64,000 nucleotides of DNA from Fusobacterium ulcerans (GTDB lineage: Bacteria; Fusobacteriota; Fusobacteriia; Fusobacteriales; Fusobacteriaceae), in the NCBI RefSeq assembly GCF_003019675.1, contig NZ_CP028105.1, positions 2,744,282 through 2,808,281 on the forward strand, read 5' to 3'. Position 1 is the first letter of the stretch. Each line of letters starts with the position of its first letter. The position numbers and the translations under genes are program-made. The notes under the pieces were generated by a model. That model searched no databases. It saw only the letters and a program-made list of their open reading frames with translations, and was not told where the DNA came from. This document shows, piece after piece, positions 54,229-62,539 of the stretch.

Positions 54229-54706
54229 TATTCCTCCTAACATAATCTTCTATTTTTATAAACTTTTCAATTTTTCTTTCTATTCCTTTAATTCTTTTTG
54301 TTATGAAAGTAGTATCCATACCAGTTTCTTTATAAATTTTATCTTGATCAATATCAAGGATAAGAAGATTCAAAAGCTGGTTCTCCATTTTTGTCAAATG
54401 AGTTTTAAGAAAAAATTTAAATGAATCATTGGAAAAACTGCTGCTGTAATATGTTATATCAGAATTTTCAAAGATTATGCTTAATATTTTATTTTTTTTA
54501 TTTGTTTTGCTCACAAATTTTAGCTGGAGATAAATATAATGAAATACAATTTCAGAAAAAATCTTAACTATTTTAGAAATAAAAGATTTAAGAAATTCTT
54601 TTAAAATTTCAGCATATTTTTCATAAAAAAGAAAATCCTGAACTTTAAAAGTGATAATAATAGAAGATGTCAACTTTGTATTGGATGAAATTGAAAAATT
54701 TTTCAT
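54212..54706 (-). CDS. degenerate sigma-70-like protein
   Basis: The 164-residue protein aligns with the sigma factor encoded at 55135-55728. FLKTHLTKMENQLLNLLILDIDQDKIYKE corresponds to YLKTHLSPMENEIFEYMLAEMTYTEIAEK (region 4). FSEIVFHYIYLQLKFVSKTNKKNKIL corresponds to FTTFALLCIKRQIITALKNSNSGKNRIL (end of region 2). The acidic core of region 2 (DREDVMQEAMIG in the paralogue) is lost. It has a good ribosome binding site (AGGAGGT) and an intact frame, so it is kept rather than decaying. It could be an alternative sigma factor with unusual specificity or a decoy. It leads an operon with the PAP2 phosphatase. Confidence 0.55.
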   Translation of the reverse strand: MKNFSISSNTKLTSSIIITFKVQDFLFYEKYAEILKEFLKSFISKIVKIFSEIVFHYIYLQLKFVSKTNKKNKILSIIFENSDITYYSSSFSNDSFKFFLKTHLTKMENQLLNLLILDIDQDKIYKETGMDTTFITKRIKGIERKIEKFIKIEDYVRRNNASSF

Positions 54707-54928
54707 AAAATAACCTCCTATTAGTTAAGACTAATTTTGTTTGCAACAAATATTAACATATTATTACAATATTATAGCATAGGAAATATTTTAAGTAAAT
54801 CAAGATTAATAATAATATTTTAAAAATAACAAGATTTAAAGATATAATTTAATTAAGAAATAAAATAAAAATTAATCATTAAAAAATTTATAAAAATAAT
54901 TAAATTTAATTTTTTATAAAAAATATGT

Positions 54929-54934
54929 TATAAT
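54929..54934 (+). promoter_or_regulatory. possible -10 box of the small membrane peptide
   Basis: TATAAT is present about 50 bases before the TTG start at 54985. The -35 region (TTAATT at 17 bases) is weak. Confidence 0.3.
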
Positions 54935-54984
54935 GTTAAAAATTTAATTTAATCATTTTATGACTTATAGGTGGAAGTGGTCAG

Positions 54985-55077
54985 TTGAGAGTAAAATTAT
55001 TTTTAATTATGTTGGGAATTGGTTTAATGGGAGTAGTAGTGGCTGAACTCCTATTTTTAGAAAAATTAATGATTTAA
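54985..55077 (+). CDS. possible 30-residue hydrophobic peptide
   Basis: From a TTG start the frame reads MRVKLFLIMLGIGLMGVVVA and then ELLFLEKLMI before TAA, a single membrane helix with a basic start. A GGTGGAAG ribosome-site-like sequence lies about eight bases upstream and a strong terminator follows nine bases after the stop. The small size, own promoter-like box and terminator fit a small membrane protein or type I toxin-like peptide. Translation is unproven. Confidence 0.35.
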   Translation: MRVKLFLIMLGIGLMGVVVAELLFLEKLMI

Positions 55078-55085
55078 AAAAGCAT

Positions 55086-55127
55086 CAATCCCTTTACACA
55101 GCACTACAGAACTGCGTAAAGGGATTG
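55086..55127. terminator. bidirectional intrinsic terminator
   Basis: CAATCCCTTTACACAG and CTGCGTAAAGGGATTG pair along 16 positions with one mismatch. On the minus strand it is followed by CTTTTTT and serves the sigma factor gene; on the plus strand it ends the small peptide transcript. Confidence 0.75.
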
Positions 55128-55134
55128 TTCTTGA

Positions 55135-55728
55135 TTATTCTTTTTCATATTCTTCAATGAAAGTTTTTAGTTTTTTCTTTATTCTTTGGATACTGTTGTC
55201 TACAGATTTTAATTCTCTTCCAGTCTTTTCTGCTATTTCAGTATAAGTCATTTCAGCAAGCATATATTCAAAAATCTCATTTTCCATAGGGCTTAAATGT
55301 GTTTTTAAATATTTGTTTAAATACTTCATTTTCTCTTTACTTAGATAAATTTCTTCTGGATTATAAAAATTGAAAGATTTGTTGTCATATGTAAGATCTG
55401 CTTCATCTTCATCATCAGAAGAAGTAGAAACTGCCATATTTAATATTCTGTTTTTTCCAGAGTTAGAATTTTTTAATGCAGTTATAATTTGACGTTTGAT
55501 ACATAATAGAGCAAAGGTTGTAAAAGAAGCATTCTTATTTTCATCATAAGCATTAATGGCTTTTAAAAGCCCAATCATAGCTTCCTGCATAACATCTTCT
55601 CTATCACCACCATGAAAGAAGTATTTTTTTGTTTTGAAAATCATAAGTTGTTTAAAGCTTTCAAAAATTTGTTGTATGGCGTCTTCATCACCCTCTTGAG
55701 CGGCATGAATAGTGTGAATATTTATCAT
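55135..55728 (-). CDS. sigma-70 family RNA polymerase sigma factor (SigH-like)
   Basis: The 197-residue protein has region 2 at ~25-90 (GDREDVMQEAMIGLLKAINAYDENKNASFTTFALLCIKRQI), the core-binding and -10-reading part. An acidic linker (SSDDEDEADLTYD) follows. Region 4 at ~135-190 (LSPMENEIFEYMLAEMTYTEIAEKTG...SIQRIKKKLKTF) has a clear helix-turn-helix. It most resembles the SigH/sigma-30 group of Firmicutes-type regulators rather than the housekeeping factor. AAGGAGGAAAAAA precedes the ATG. It is monocistronic, with a terminator shared with a convergent small gene. Confidence 0.85.
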   Translation of the reverse strand: MINIHTIHAAQEGDEDAIQQIFESFKQLMIFKTKKYFFHGGDREDVMQEAMIGLLKAINAYDENKNASFTTFALLCIKRQIITALKNSNSGKNRILNMAVSTSSDDEDEADLTYDNKSFNFYNPEEIYLSKEKMKYLNKYLKTHLSPMENEIFEYMLAEMTYTEIAEKTGRELKSVDNSIQRIKKKLKTFIEEYEKE

Positions 55729-55739
55729 TTTTTTTCCTC

Positions 55740-56072
55740 CTTAAGTAAATTAAGTTTATGTACAAAATGATAAAATCTTCTCCCAGTATTAATATAGAAA
55801 CATTTAACGAATATATTATAACGAAAAAAAATTTTTTTTCAATAGAAAAATAAAAAAATATTAAAAAATATAAAATTACTTTTGTAATATTATTGGTTTG
55901 AAAATACTAAAAAAACAGACAGTGAGGTGGTTTGTGAACGAAAGTATATAAAAAAAATCATAATTTATTTGTATACGAAAAAAAATTTTGATTTTTTTAA
56001 AAATAGTTTTATTTGTTTAAAAAAATAACAGAATATATTAATATAAAAGCACGTTAAAAAACATATAATAAT
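55740..56072. other. AT-rich intergenic region
   Basis: It holds the upstream region of the sigma factor gene on the minus strand and no recognisable gene. GTTATAATATATTCG on the minus strand near 55820 may contain its -10 box. Confidence 0.35.
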
Positions 56073-56109
56073 AAAAAAGATACCCCTAATCCATTGATTA
56101 GAGATATCT
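56073..56109 (-). terminator. intrinsic terminator of the diguanylate cyclase gene
   Basis: Reading leftward AGATATCTCTAATC and GATTAGGGGTATCT pair along 14 positions (two G-T), followed by six T. Confidence 0.75.
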
Positions 56110-56125
56110 ATAAAAATAAAAGGTT

Positions 56126-58375
56126 TCATTCATAAAAAGCAAAAGAATTTTTAGAAGTATTTTTTATATTATAAAGAGCAATATCAGATTTTTTGTATAA
56201 CTCCTGAAATGTAGTTCCATCTTGTGGAAATACAGCTACTCCAATAGAAACAGAAATAGCTACTGAAAGGTCAGAATGGCTGTAAGTTATTGTAAAATCA
56301 TTCAAAACTTTTTTTAAAGTTTTACTTAACTCTTCTCTGGAAGAAATATTTTTTAAAAATACAATAAATTCATCTCCGCCTAATCTTCCAATAATACTTT
56401 GCTCCTTGAAACGTTCTATTAACTTTAGAGATAATTCCTGAAGAGCAATATCCCCCATTACATGACCAAGAGTATCATTAAGAGTTTTAAAATTATCCAA
56501 ATCCAAGATAATAAAAGCATGTGAAGAGCCCTTATCTTCTTTTGAATTTTCTAAGAAATTATCAATATGTTTTTTTATGGCTCTGCGATTGTATAGAGAA
56601 GTTAGGGGATCTTTTTCCGACATTTCTTTAAGTTCTTTTATATTAGAAATATCCTTTATAAGAAGTATTCCCTTTATTTCATCAGTAGATATTTTTTTTA
56701 TTACTCTGATACAGCATTCAGTCCAGATATATTTCCCTTTGTTATCTTTTATACGATAATCAGCTTTAAATTCATTGACACCATTAAAATATGAAAGCAG
56801 CATATTTTTTCTGGAAAAACTTTCTCTTACATTCTGGATATCTTCAGAATGGATTTTATGCTTTATAAAATATTCAAAAAGTTTGTCATAATTTTTCTTT
56901 TTGCTGGATTTATTTAAAAGATTAATTGTATTTTTAGATAAATTTATCTCATATGTATAAATATTATCAGTCTGTAAAGCTTCGCAATATTGTTTTTCTA
57001 AGAATAGAGAAACCTCATTTTCTTTTTCTTCAGTAACATTTTCAATAACTCCAACAGTTCTTATTATATTCTTATTTTCATCAAAAATATTAGTAAGTGT
57101 AAGTCGTTCCCAAAGATAAGAATTATTGCTGATTTGAACTCTGATAACTCCAGAAGAATTCTTTACATTTTTATTAAATATTCTTTCATAGATTTTTAGA
57201 AATTCGCCAACAGATTCCTCACAAACAAAATTATTTTCAACAAGGCTTTCAGGGACATTTTCAATTACTTGATTAAGCTGATGCCTTTTAGGAACTGAAT
57301 TTTTAAATGTAAGGGTTTTGGTATTCTGATTGTATTCAAAAGCTACGTTGGAAGTTCTATCCATAGCAACTCTGAATATTTCCTCATCCAATTTGAGTCT
57401 TTCATTACTTTGGATTAGTTCATCTTTTGCTTTTTTATTAAAATAGATAATAGAAATCATTCCAAGTATAAAAATAATAAACATTTTTATAGAAAATTTT
57501 GTCATGAGGGATTGAATAAAATTTAGACGATTTTGCATAGCATCTACAGAAATAACAGATATTATATACCAATTATTTATTCCTAAAGGACTGTAGTAAG
57601 CAAATTCTCTACTTCCATTATGCGTATATTCCATAAAACCATTTTTTAAATTTAAAATATCATTTTCAATTTTTTCTCGAATATTATTTTTATTAAAAGT
57701 TGCATTTGAAAAAAATTCCCAAATATTATTTTCTGATATAGTTTTATCTATATTAGAAGACTTTAATATAAATTCCTGCGAACTGCTTGTCAATAAAATA
57801 TATCCATTCTTAGCCTGCATACTTTCATGGAGCAGAAAAGAAAAAGTAGAGAGTTTATAGACTCCACAAACTATCCCTATTGTTTTATTGTGTCTAATAA
57901 TAGGAACAGCTTCCAGAAATATCTGAGTTCCTTTTTCAAAAAGTGAATCAGTAATTTCTGTTATTTCATGAATTCCGTTTATTGAACTTGCAAAGTATTT
58001 TGTATGTGCAACATTATGAATATCACCACTTGAAAAGTAAGCCTTACCATCTTTATCCGCTATAAAAACTCTGTCAAATTGAGTTAAATTTTTTAATTTT
58101 ATTGCAAGATCAAGAATATCTTTAGTATCCATATTTTCATTATAGGTAAAAATATTAGCAGCACTTTCCAAAACCATCATATTATTTTTTAAATGGTTTT
58201 TAACTATTGTACTTTGAAGCATAGCTCTGTATTCTAGTTTATCCTTGTAAAGTTCCATTTCATTGGCATAAAAAGATTTGAAAAAATTTGCTATTGAGAA
58301 TGCAGAAAAAATAAATATAAGAAAAAGACTGGCAGTCAGCATAAAATACTTGTTTAATTTATTAAAAATCCCCAT
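56126..58375 (-). CDS. membrane diguanylate cyclase with Cache, PAS and GGDEF domains
   Basis: I prefer ATG 58375 (749 residues) because AAGGGG then lies nine bases upstream; the earlier ATG at 58384 touches that site. There is a membrane helix at ~8-30 and an extracytoplasmic dCache-like sensor at ~35-285 (RVFIADKDGKAYFSSGD, FLEAVPIIRHNKTIGIVCG). A second helix lies at ~290-312. Two PAS-like domains follow at ~325-450 and ~460-580. The GGDEF domain at ~590-745 has DPLTSLYNRRA and intact GRLGGDEF. No EAL domain is present. It should make cyclic di-GMP in response to an outside ligand. The RxxD inhibitory site five residues before GGDEF is absent (KEQS there), so product inhibition is probably lost. 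Confidence 0.88.
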   Translation of the reverse strand: MGIFNKLNKYFMLTASLFLIFIFSAFSIANFFKSFYANEMELYKDKLEYRAMLQSTIVKNHLKNNMMVLESAANIFTYNENMDTKDILDLAIKLKNLTQFDRVFIADKDGKAYFSSGDIHNVAHTKYFASSINGIHEITEITDSLFEKGTQIFLEAVPIIRHNKTIGIVCGVYKLSTFSFLLHESMQAKNGYILLTSSSQEFILKSSNIDKTISENNIWEFFSNATFNKNNIREKIENDILNLKNGFMEYTHNGSREFAYYSPLGINNWYIISVISVDAMQNRLNFIQSLMTKFSIKMFIIFILGMISIIYFNKKAKDELIQSNERLKLDEEIFRVAMDRTSNVAFEYNQNTKTLTFKNSVPKRHQLNQVIENVPESLVENNFVCEESVGEFLKIYERIFNKNVKNSSGVIRVQISNNSYLWERLTLTNIFDENKNIIRTVGVIENVTEEKENEVSLFLEKQYCEALQTDNIYTYEINLSKNTINLLNKSSKKKNYDKLFEYFIKHKIHSEDIQNVRESFSRKNMLLSYFNGVNEFKADYRIKDNKGKYIWTECCIRVIKKISTDEIKGILLIKDISNIKELKEMSEKDPLTSLYNRRAIKKHIDNFLENSKEDKGSSHAFIILDLDNFKTLNDTLGHVMGDIALQELSLKLIERFKEQSIIGRLGGDEFIVFLKNISSREELSKTLKKVLNDFTITYSHSDLSVAISVSIGVAVFPQDGTTFQELYKKSDIALYNIKNTSKNSFAFYE

Positions 58376-58384
58376 AACATCCAT

Positions 58385-58746
58385 CCCCTTTTATTCAAGT
58401 AGAAATCAATTATGTATTATAAAAGTATTGTTTAAAATGCTCTTTTGTTTATTATAATATAATTAAAGGAAAATATCAATGTTAATTTCGTATTAAAGGT
58501 AATAATTAATTTTAAAGAATAAATGAAAAACACAATAAATATATTTATTTATAATAAGTCATTTACTGGAAATAATTTATAAAATTCAACAGAATTTATA
58601 TATGGCAGAATTACCATTGGGAGAAGTTCATGTATAAATAAAGATATTATCATAAATTAATTTTTTATATTTCTTTCTTTAATACTAAAATTGAAAATAA
58701 CAGGAAAATTTAATTGTTAAAATATATGTTAAAAGTTATAAACAGA
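58385..58746. other. AT-rich divergent intergenic region
   Basis: No gene is visible. It carries the upstream regions of the cyclase gene (minus) and the small paralogue gene (plus). Confidence 0.4.
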
Positions 58747-58755
58747 TGGTATAAT
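58747..58755 (+). promoter_or_regulatory. extended -10 promoter of the small paralogue
   Basis: TGGTATAAT is identical to the box before the paralogous gene at 5355. Confidence 0.5.
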
Positions 58756-58802
58756 CAATATATACTATAAAAGAGAGACGATGAAATAGGGTGGGGATAG
58801 AA

Positions 58803-59183
58803 ATGAAAAGAATTGTAAAAAATAATTTAGATCAGCAGTTAATAAATTCCATGGTGCTATATCATGAACTTTTAAAAGAATCTTTCAAGAAAAGAGAAAG
58901 AGTAAAAAGTAAAATTATTGTTCCTGAATTTAATTATTCAGAATTGGTATATTATACAGAACTAAAAAATACTTTAGAATGTTTAAAACATAACTACAGA
59001 GAATTGTTGAAGTATATTAAAATTGAGAATTATTCACCTATGCTGAAGGTAATATTTTTATATGATTATGAATATTGTGTTCCTACAGTGATAAACATGA
59101 CTTTAAAGGAATTTTTAGCAAGTGATTTATATATAGGAAAAGAGGAAATAAATATAAAGCCAAGAGATATTGGAATATACTAA
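58803..59183 (+). CDS. uncharacterised small protein, paralogue of the protein at 5355
   Basis: I place the start at ATG 58803 (126 residues), because this M aligns with the start of the paralogue and GGGTGGGG lies just upstream; a GTG four codons earlier would overlap that site. The aligned core reads LKNTLECLKHNYRELLKYIKIENYSPMLKVIFLYDYE near residues 55-90. The C-terminus has SDLYIGKEEINIK. No signal or membrane segment is seen. The family is unknown to me. It is monocistronic. Confidence 0.7.
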   Translation: MKRIVKNNLDQQLINSMVLYHELLKESFKKRERVKSKIIVPEFNYSELVYYTELKNTLECLKHNYRELLKYIKIENYSPMLKVIFLYDYEYCVPTVINMTLKEFLASDLYIGKEEINIKPRDIGIY

Positions 59184-59202
59184 GATTTATTTGAAATTAA
59201 AT

Positions 59203-59241
59203 AAAAAACACCTTTAATTAAATTTTAAAGGTGTTTTTTTT
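59203..59241. terminator. bidirectional intrinsic terminator
   Basis: AAAAAACACCTTTAA and TTAAAGGTGTTTTTT pair perfectly over 15 bp between convergent genes. Confidence 0.85.
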
Positions 59242-59253
59242 ATCATAGATGAA

Positions 59254-59919
59254 TTAATTGTTTTCACATTTAATCAGAGAAGCTAAGAAAAGCAGAACAA
59301 TACAGCATAGCCAGATTGCATATGTTCCACATAAAGTACTTAAAACTCCTCCAAAGAATATTCCCACAGGAAAAGAAAAAACTAAAATGAAATATTTAGA
59401 AGCAACTTTTATAGATTCTATGTCTTTTTTTATTAAAACGTCACCAATATGTGCTCCAAGACTTCTTAAATTTCCAGTAGCAATGGTACTGTTGTGCACA
59501 TTGCCATTATATTTTCTAAAATTACTTAACTGAAAAGTTGTTATTACAGAAAGTAAAAAGTTTACTATATTGTTAGAAAAAGAAGTAGAAATAAATCCAA
59601 CTCCTAATAAAATGATAAGTTCTGTCAGTAAAAGTGCTTTTTGAAGTTTTGGTACTTCATAATCTTTTAAAGTAAATTTTAATAATTGAGCAAATACAGC
59701 ACCTAAAAGACACCCTGAAATAGGAACAACACTAGAGATAAGCATATTGAAATCATTTTCATATAATGATAATCCTATTTTAGCCATATTTCCTGTATGC
59801 ATACTGACAAAAGCTTGTCCTCTTGTAAAGAACGCATACGCATTAATAAATCCCCCAATGAAAGTAAGAAGACCCATAAAGATCAAACTTTCATCTACCT
59901 TATTTTTTTTCACTTCCAT
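59254..59919 (-). CDS. YoaK-family (DUF1275) membrane protein
   Basis: The 221-residue protein has about six membrane helices. It opens with the family block LLTFIGGFINAYAFFTRGQAFVSMHTGNMAKIGL and later has LSNFRKYNGNVHNSTIATGNLRSLGAHI. Both are characteristic of DUF1275 / YoaK, whose function is not established. Length is typical. AGGGGGA precedes the ATG. It is a single gene. Confidence 0.85.
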   Translation of the reverse strand: MEVKKNKVDESLIFMGLLTFIGGFINAYAFFTRGQAFVSMHTGNMAKIGLSLYENDFNMLISSVVPISGCLLGAVFAQLLKFTLKDYEVPKLQKALLLTELIILLGVGFISTSFSNNIVNFLLSVITTFQLSNFRKYNGNVHNSTIATGNLRSLGAHIGDVLIKKDIESIKVASKYFILVFSFPVGIFFGGVLSTLCGTYAIWLCCIVLLFLASLIKCENN

Positions 59920-60374
59920 TTAAAATCCCCCTTAGTTATTCATAGCATTTTAGACTATATCATAATCAAAAACTATTTTCAATGAAAAATATATATAAAA
60001 ATAAAAACCCTGTTTAAAAGTTCTGAATAAAAGGTAATTAAAAGAAAAAATAAAATTAAAGAAAAATAATTTTATTTCCTCTATATAGTATATTGTATAC
60101 CATATTGTAATTAAAAAATAAAAGATAAAAATAATTTATATATCATATAAAAAAGATACATTTATTTGGATAAAATAAAATTTTTATTGAACTCTCTATT
60201 GCTGTAAAAGAACTTTGCAAATAGAAGAATAAAAAAATAAATCTAAAAAGTATGATATAATATATTATATTACAAAAAATCATAATTTTACTACTAAAAA
60301 TTTATAAAAAATAAAATAGATTTTTAAGACATAATTTTTATCATATATGACGGCAAAGAAAACAGGGGGATTAT
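59920..60374. other. AT-rich divergent intergenic region
   Basis: No gene is visible. TGATATAAT at 60253-60261 is an extended -10 that could serve the downstream gene, leaving a leader of about 105 bases. Confidence 0.4.
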
Positions 60375-60893
60375 ATGGAAGATAGATTCGTTATTTTTAC
60401 TGGAACAATTTGCAGTACTTATTTAAATAGAATGAGAGATTATGCTATGAGGGATTTAGAAAATGAAACTAAGAAGGGGAAAACTAATTTTTTAAAATTC
60501 TCTAAAATAGTAGAAAAAATTTATAATGAAAATAAAATAGAATCTCTAAATTTTTCATATGATGAAATAAGAAAAATAGAGGAAAAGAATAGAATAATTT
60601 TTTCATTGCCTTTTTCTGGAAGTGGGGAATTGCTGAAGGTATCACCTGATACAATAGATGGATTAAAGTTACCTGTAATGAGAAAGGAAGAAGAAATTAT
60701 ATTTTCTTTGAAAGAAACTGAGTTCAAAGATGAACATGAAATAAAAGAAGAACTGATAAATCTTTTGACTAAAATAAATGAAATTTGCAGCTTCTTAAAA
60801 AAAGAAATTGAAAACTATAATAAGGATCTTGCAAATATGCTGAAAGAAAAAAGTGTGGAATTATATGAAAAAATATCATTTAGAACCTGGTAA
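60375..60893 (+). CDS. uncharacterised 172-residue soluble protein
   Basis: I do not recognise this protein. It begins MEDRFVIFTGTICSTYLNRM and has no signal peptide or membrane helix. A beta-rich middle (RIIFSLPFSGSGELLKVSPD, residues ~75-95) is followed by EEIIFSLKETEF. The last ~65 residues form a charged helical stretch with coiled-coil character (INEICSFLKKEIENYNKDLANMLKEK). AGGGGGAT lies before the start. It is followed by the long leader of the cold-shock gene, so it may be a monocistronic unit without an evident terminator. Confidence 0.6.
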   Translation: MEDRFVIFTGTICSTYLNRMRDYAMRDLENETKKGKTNFLKFSKIVEKIYNENKIESLNFSYDEIRKIEEKNRIIFSLPFSGSGELLKVSPDTIDGLKLPVMRKEEEIIFSLKETEFKDEHEIKEELINLLTKINEICSFLKKEIENYNKDLANMLKEKSVELYEKISFRTW

Positions 60894-60977
60894 GATTTTT
60901 TTTAAAGTAATTATAAAGTGTTCAAGCTCTGAAAAAATGGGTACTAAAAAAGAAAAAATATAAATAAAAAATAAATG

Positions 60978-61006
60978 TGTACAAAATTTAAAAAATAGTG
61001 TATAAT
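60978..61006 (+). promoter_or_regulatory. promoter of the cold-shock gene
   Basis: TGTACA and TATAAT are separated by 17 bases. The predicted transcript start leaves a leader of about 175 bases. Confidence 0.55.
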
Positions 61007-61112
61007 ACTTGTATAGTGATAAAGAGATTTATATGTTTTGAAAAAATGTTTTAATATTTAATAAAGTTCTTTCTTTGAAATTACCATTAGTAAGTATTAA
61101 ATTTTTTATCAA

Positions 61113-61150
61113 CATTCTTAACAAGTTTAAGAATGCTATCAAAATGATAG
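61113..61150 (+). promoter_or_regulatory. paired hairpins in the cold-shock leader
   Basis: CATTCTTAA/TTAAGAATG (9 bp) is followed at once by CTATCA/TGATAG (6 bp). Cold-shock mRNAs of other bacteria carry long temperature-responsive leaders; this may be one, but no sequence match to them is claimed. Confidence 0.45.
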
Positions 61151-61189
61151 GTTGGTATCATTAAAAAATTATATTTATGGAGGTAACAA

Positions 61190-61387
61190 ATGAAAGGTAC
61201 AGTTAAATGGTTTAATCAAGACAAAGGTTTTGGATTTATTACAGGTGAGGATGGGAAAGAAGTATTCGCTCATTATTCTCAAATCCAAAAAGACGGATTT
61301 AAAACTTTAGCAGAAAATGAAGAAGTTGTTTATGAAGTAACTCAAGGTCAAAAAGGACCTCAAGCTTCTAACATAAAAACTAGATAA
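61190..61387 (+). CDS. cold-shock protein, CspA family
   Basis: The 65-residue protein is a complete cold-shock domain. RNP1 is KGFGFIT, RNP2 is VFAHYSQI, and the opening is [14 protein letters not shown]. It binds single-stranded RNA or DNA and melts mRNA structure. GGAGGT precedes the ATG, and a terminator lies 14 bases after the stop. Confidence 0.95.
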   Translation: MKGTVKWFNQDKGFGFITGEDGKEVFAHYSQIQKDGFKTLAENEEVVYEVTQGQKGPQASNIKTR

Positions 61388-61400
61388 TTTTAAATAGATT

Positions 61401-61428
61401 AAGGTTAAGGAAACTTAGCCTTTTTTTT
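61401..61428 (+). terminator. intrinsic terminator of the cold-shock gene
   Basis: AAGGTTAAG GAAA CTTAGCCTT forms a 9-bp stem (one G-T) with a GAAA loop and eight T. Confidence 0.85.
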
Positions 61429-61507
61429 TATTTAAAAAATAAGCTACTCTTTTCATAAAATAAAAAAACTTTTTAATAAAAAAATAAAATAATTAAGGAT
61501 AAATCAC

Positions 61508-61547
61508 AAAAGAACTATCTGTTGTTGTAAGCAGACAGTTCTTTTTT
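61508..61547. terminator. second hairpin terminator, convergent region
   Basis: AAAAGAACTATCTG and CAGACAGTTCTTTT pair along 14 positions with one mismatch, followed by T. It may end the minus-strand gene that stops at 61599 or catch read-through from the cold-shock gene. Confidence 0.65.
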
Positions 61548-61598
61548 ATTAAAATTATTTGAAAAGTAATTAATTATTATAAATAACTTTCATAATAA

Positions 61599-62009
61599 TT
61601 ATATATTATCATCTGGATTTTCTTCTTTGTCATCTTCTTCATATTCAGATATAGTAGGCAGAGCAAAGCCAATACGTCTAGCAGGTTTTGTTTTATCCTC
61701 TCTTTCAACAAAAGTAATCAAGAAGTTAAGCTGGCTGATATGCTGTATTAATTGAGCCTCTTTTCCTTCTACAAATCCATAAAAATATAGTATGTCAGGG
61801 TTTTGATAACCAATATCTGTAACAGACATTACAACAGAAGAACCAAAAGAAGCAAGTTTTAAAGCAATTTCATGATCTTCATCTAATATCTCTTCAAATT
61901 CTCTAATTTGTTCTACCAGTTTTTCATATTTCCAATCAGCCATATTATAGTCACGAGGCAATGTTTCTTCTATAACATCTGGTAGTTTAGGTTTTTTATC
62001 TTTAGCCAT
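61599..62009 (-). CDS. uncharacterised conserved protein (DUF6173-like)
   Basis: The 136-residue soluble protein has a core, residues ~45-100, containing ALKLASFGSSVVMSVTDIGY and PDILYFYGFVEGKEAQLIQH. I associate this with the DUF6173 family from memory, with moderate certainty. The C-terminal tail is acidic (EYEEDDKEENPDDN). The family has no established function. GGGAGG precedes the ATG. The gene is divergent from the lysine-rich protein gene that follows. Confidence 0.65.
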   Translation of the reverse strand: MAKDKKPKLPDVIEETLPRDYNMADWKYEKLVEQIREFEEILDEDHEIALKLASFGSSVVMSVTDIGYQNPDILYFYGFVEGKEAQLIQHISQLNFLITFVEREDKTKPARRIGFALPTISEYEEDDKEENPDDNI

Positions 62010-62212
62010 AAATCCTCCCTTGATATATTGAATCAGAAATAAAAAACAGCAATTTTTCTCTTAATACTCTATGAAATGATGAATATTTAAATGATCTTTT
62101 ATTTTATATTATAACATAAAATAATTAGGGAATTAAATAATTATTATAAAATAAAGGAAAGGGAAAACCAGCCTAGAATTATATAGTAACTAAAAATATG
62201 GAGGCGGAAGTT

Positions 62213-62485
62213 ATGAAAAAAGTAAAAGAGGATTTAAATGAAGTTAAAGAAGCAATAAAAAAGACTAAAGACGATTTAAAAGAGGTAACTAAAGAAAAAG
62301 CTCATGAAAAGAAAAAAGATATAAAAGAAAAAGCTGATTATTTAAAAGAGGATATAAAAAACACTGCTAAAGAGGTCAAAGAGGATATAAAAGAAAAAAC
62401 TAAAAAAGCAAAAGATACTGTAAAAGAAAAAGTAGAAAAGGATAAAGAAAAATTAAAAGAAATAAAAGAAGTTATAAAAAAATAG
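62213..62485 (+). CDS. lysine/glutamate-rich LEA-like helical protein
   Basis: I use ATG 62213 (90 residues), because GGAGGCGG lies just upstream, inside a longer in-frame reading. Almost the whole protein is an 11-residue-like amphipathic repeat of K, E, D and A (VKEDLNEVKEAIKKTKDDLK, then KEKADYLKEDIKNTAKEVKE). It has no Cys, Trp or Pro. This composition resembles group 3 LEA or apolipophorin-like stress proteins that cover membranes or protect proteins. The similarity is compositional only. It has its own terminator. Confidence 0.6.
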   Translation: MKKVKEDLNEVKEAIKKTKDDLKEVTKEKAHEKKKDIKEKADYLKEDIKNTAKEVKEDIKEKTKKAKDTVKEKVEKDKEKLKEIKEVIKK

Positions 62486-62495
62486 TACGAAAAAG

Positions 62496-62528
62496 AAAAG
62501 AGCTTCAATTTAATGAGGCTCTTTTGTA
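62496..62528. terminator. intrinsic terminator between convergent genes
   Basis: AAAAGAGCTTC and GAGGCTCTTTT pair over 11 positions (one G-T). Confidence 0.75.
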
Positions 62529-62539
62529 TTTAGCATATT

